Shown: piece by piece, positions 61,700 through 64,000 of the stretch | Position numbering within the stretch: the first letter of the stretch is position 1 | How the letters are laid out: each line of letters begins with the position of its first letter | Source of the DNA: Zerene cesonia | Taxonomy: Eukaryota; Arthropoda; Insecta; Lepidoptera; Pieridae | Assembly (NCBI RefSeq): GCF_012273895.1 | Contig: NC_052108.1 | Coordinates: 4,340,001-4,404,000 of the forward strand | Direction of reading: 5' to 3' | Length of the DNA stretch: 64,000 bases | The notes under the pieces: model-generated | The model's database searches: none | What the model was told of the DNA's origin: nothing | Seen by the model: only the letters and a program-made list of their open reading frames with translations | Translations under genes and position numbers: made by a program

Positions 61700-62555
61700 A
61701 ATTTTAATATGATATATTTCATATCCGTTATGTACGATGAACGCGGATGTTACAGAATTTGTCAACCAAATGATTCAATGTAATGTTTTGTTATTTTTAT
61801 TATTTTTTTAAAGGATATATATATCATACAATTGGACTACCACAAACGCATAATTATTATATAAAAAAAAATTCTTATTCTTATTATTTCAGCAAGTTTG
61901 TCTGTTCGGGTTGTTTTTATATTGGCATAAAATTTTTGTTCGCGTTTAAGGGAAGTGATTAAATGATAAATAAGTGACTAATGTATGAGTTTTATTGTGT
62001 GTACTTAATATATTTTCTATAATCCTGTTATGAGTTTTAAATGACTAATTCTGTACATTTAATATTATGTAAAGTAAAAGTATTGATATTTTATTTTACG
62101 AGCAAGTGAGACAATTTAGTTGATTTGTTAATAAAGCGTGATTTTTACTTTCCTAAATATATTTTTGATCAATTTTATCTACTTCTACGCACTTCCCGCG
62201 TCTGAGACACTCAATAGCTTGAATTTGTAGTAAAAAATCTGTTGAGAAAAGGTAGCGTCGCTGTCCTTATGCTTTCAGTAACATTGCCCTGGAATAATGG
62301 TTACCATACAATAAATTTCGGATTATTATGTATTTCTTTTGGTCTTTTTGTACAAAATATCAATAACTAGAGAATACGTCAAAAATTTGTCAAAACAATT
62401 TACAATAAAAAGCAAAAAAGGTATATCAAGACGCGAATAGAAAAATGTTATGTTTGAGAAAAACCTTCCGGTCCACAAAATTGATTCTTCCAAGCAAAAT
62501 AACATTGACTCTAACTTTCTAAACTAAATTCAAACTTTCTAACTTAATTTCGAAA
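61700..62555. other. RidA 3' flank
   Basis: 3' untranslated and intergenic sequence with AATAAA at 62130-62135. No further gene recognised. Confidence 0.5.
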
Positions 62556-62912
62556 GTGGGAGTCGAGCACGCTTCGGCAGGAATTGGGCGAGCTTGCACC
62601 AGGGAAGGTACCACAACCTACACAGGATCGGCGTGAATTAGTAGCATGCTACTAATGTAATATAATGTAATGTATATATAATAATTGCAATAAGTTTTGT
62701 TCGGTAAGCGGGGGAGCCGGAGACCCTTCTATATATCCTTTCCTCACCCTTCTCAATCCATTCCTTTGCTCCTGTTGTCAGTCCTTTTCTTATTAATTCT
62801 CCCTTAAAAGCAGACAACGTGTTTGGAGCGGCCTTGCCTCTGCAGACTGCAAATGAACGTATTTTTTATGTAGTAGCTCAACTGCCCGCTACAACAGAAC
62901 AAGAAAAAAAAG
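62556..62912 (+). mobile_element. Retroposon family 'B' copy, sense orientation
   Basis: GTGGGAGTCGAGCACGCTTC, GGCGTGAATTAGTAGCATGC, GGTAAGCGGGGGAGCCGGAG, then an A-rich end (GAACAAGAAAAAAAAGG). A palindrome TAGTAGCATGCTACTA sits at about 62639-62654, at a point where the family normally has no palindrome. Confidence 0.8.
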
Positions 62913-62992
62913 GTTAACTACACTTGTTAAAATTCCATGTTCATTATTGACGATGTAATGTATAGATATTTATTTTTCTAGAATCATTGTTC

Positions 62993-63070
62993 ATCATCAT
63001 CAGCCCATATATGTTCCCACTGCTGGGACACAGGCCTCCCATGAGGGATCAGGCCATAATCCACCACGCT
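62993..63070 (-). mobile_element. tRNA-derived SINE, 3' part, at gap edge
   Basis: CATCATCAGCCCATATATGT ... GACACAGGCCTCCCATGAGG ... ATAATCCACCACGCT, then N. Same family in reverse as 54264-54565. Confidence 0.85.
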
Positions 63071-64000
63071 NNNNNNNNNNNNNNNNNNNNNNNNNNNNNN
63101 NNNNNNNNNNNNNNNNNNNNNNNNNNNNNNNNNNNNNNNNNNNNNNNNNNNNNNNNNNNNNNNNNNNNNNNNNNNNNNNNNNNNNNNNNNNNNNNNNNNN
63201 NNNNNNNNNNNNNNNNNNNNNNNNNNNNNNNNNNNNNNNNNNNNNNNNNNNNNNNNNNNNNNNNNNNNNNNNNNNNNNNNNNNNNNNNNNNNNNNNNNNN
63301 NNNNNNNNNNNNNNNNNNNNNNNNNNNNNNNNNNNNNNNNNNNNNNNNNNNNNNNNNNNNNNNNNNNNNNNNNNNNNNNNNNNNNNNNNNNNNNNNNNNN
63401 NNNNNNNNNNNNNNNNNNNNNNNNNNNNNNNNNNNNNNNNNNNNNNNNNNNNNNNNNNNNNNNNNNNNNNNNNNNNNNNNNNNNNNNNNNNNNNNNNNNN
63501 NNNNNNNNNNNNNNNNNNNNNNNNNNNNNNNNNNNNNNNNNNNNNNNNNNNNNNNNNNNNNNNNNNNNNNNNNNNNNNNNNNNNNNNNNNNNNNNNNNNN
63601 NNNNNNNNNNNNNNNNNNNNNNNNNNNNNNNNNNNNNNNNNNNNNNNNNNNNNNNNNNNNNNNNNNNNNNNNNNNNNNNNNNNNNNNNNNNNNNNNNNNN
63701 NNNNNNNNNNNNNNNNNNNNNNNNNNNNNNNNNNNNNNNNNNNNNNNNNNNNNNNNNNNNNNNNNNNNNNNNNNNNNNNNNNNNNNNNNNNNNNNNNNNN
63801 NNNNNNNNNNNNNNNNNNNNNNNNNNNNNNNNNNNNNNNNNNNNNNNNNNNNNNNNNNNNNNNNNNNNNNNNNNNNNNNNNNNNNNNNNNNNNNNNNNNN
63901 NNNNNNNNNNNNNNNNNNNNNNNNNNNNNNNNNNNNNNNNNNNNNNNNNNNNNNNNNNNNNNNNNNNNNNNNNNNNNNNNNNNNNNNNNNNNNNNNNNNN
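63071..64000. other. Assembly gap running to the window end
   Basis: N from 63071 to 64000, continuing beyond the window. It starts inside a SINE copy. Confidence 0.95.

Overview
This is nuclear DNA from an insect, almost certainly a moth or butterfly. It is AT-rich, its genes are split by short introns with standard GT/AG borders, and it is full of repeats of lepidopteran type: Helitron-like elements inserted at A^T with TC...CTAG ends, tRNA-derived SINEs, and a family that produces the misleading 'HELGQLAPGKYHTP' reading frames. Five runs of N are present; the four complete ones are exactly 1000 bases, so they are placeholder assembly gaps of unknown true size.

Twelve protein-coding genes can be recognised or supported. 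In order they are: the 3' end of ASPSCR1/TUG (+); the 5' half of peptide O-xylosyltransferase oxt (-, broken by a gap); ecdysoneless ecd (+); a DHRS4-type short-chain dehydrogenase (-); single-exon RecQ4 helicase (+, 1292 aa); the PKA type I regulatory subunit Pka-R1 (-, complete, 7 exons, 378 aa); Megator/Tpr (+, with a 4.9-kb exon, interrupted by two gaps); Atg8a/GABARAP (-, single exon); an unrecognised acidic AT-hook protein (+, 4 exons, 218 aa); the RING-WWE ubiquitin ligase Iduna/RNF146 (+, 6 exons, 227 aa); mitochondrial ribosomal protein bL36m (-); and a RidA/UK114 deaminase (+, 3 exons, 157 aa). I rebuilt the exon joins by hand. For Pka-R1, ecd, DHRS4, the AT-hook gene, Iduna and RidA every splice phase closes without a stop. 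For oxt and Megator only the joins between neighbouring visible exons can be checked, because gaps hide the rest.

The genes are housekeeping functions with no operon-like logic: vesicle tethering, proteoglycan initiation, splicing and cell-cycle control, redox metabolism, replication, cAMP signalling, nuclear pore, autophagy, ubiquitination, mitochondrial translation and imine detoxification. Several are paired. Pka-R1 and Megator, and Atg8a and the AT-hook gene, are divergent over about 0.5-0.65 kb. ecd and DHRS4, RecQ4 and Pka-R1, and Iduna and mRpL36 are convergent.

The spaces between are mostly repeats. The richest is 12.5-14.4 kb, a pile-up of Helitron-like and inverted-repeat elements. 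I see no CRISPR array, no provirus and no prokaryote-like system. The most interesting items are an 0.8-kb long-terminal-inverted-repeat element with an internal (CCTAA)4 tract in a Pka-R1 intron, a recombinant Helitron copy, a perfect 28-bp hairpin beside a gap, an inverted-repeat element nested in a retroposon, and a cysteine-rich antisense exon-like frame in an Iduna intron.
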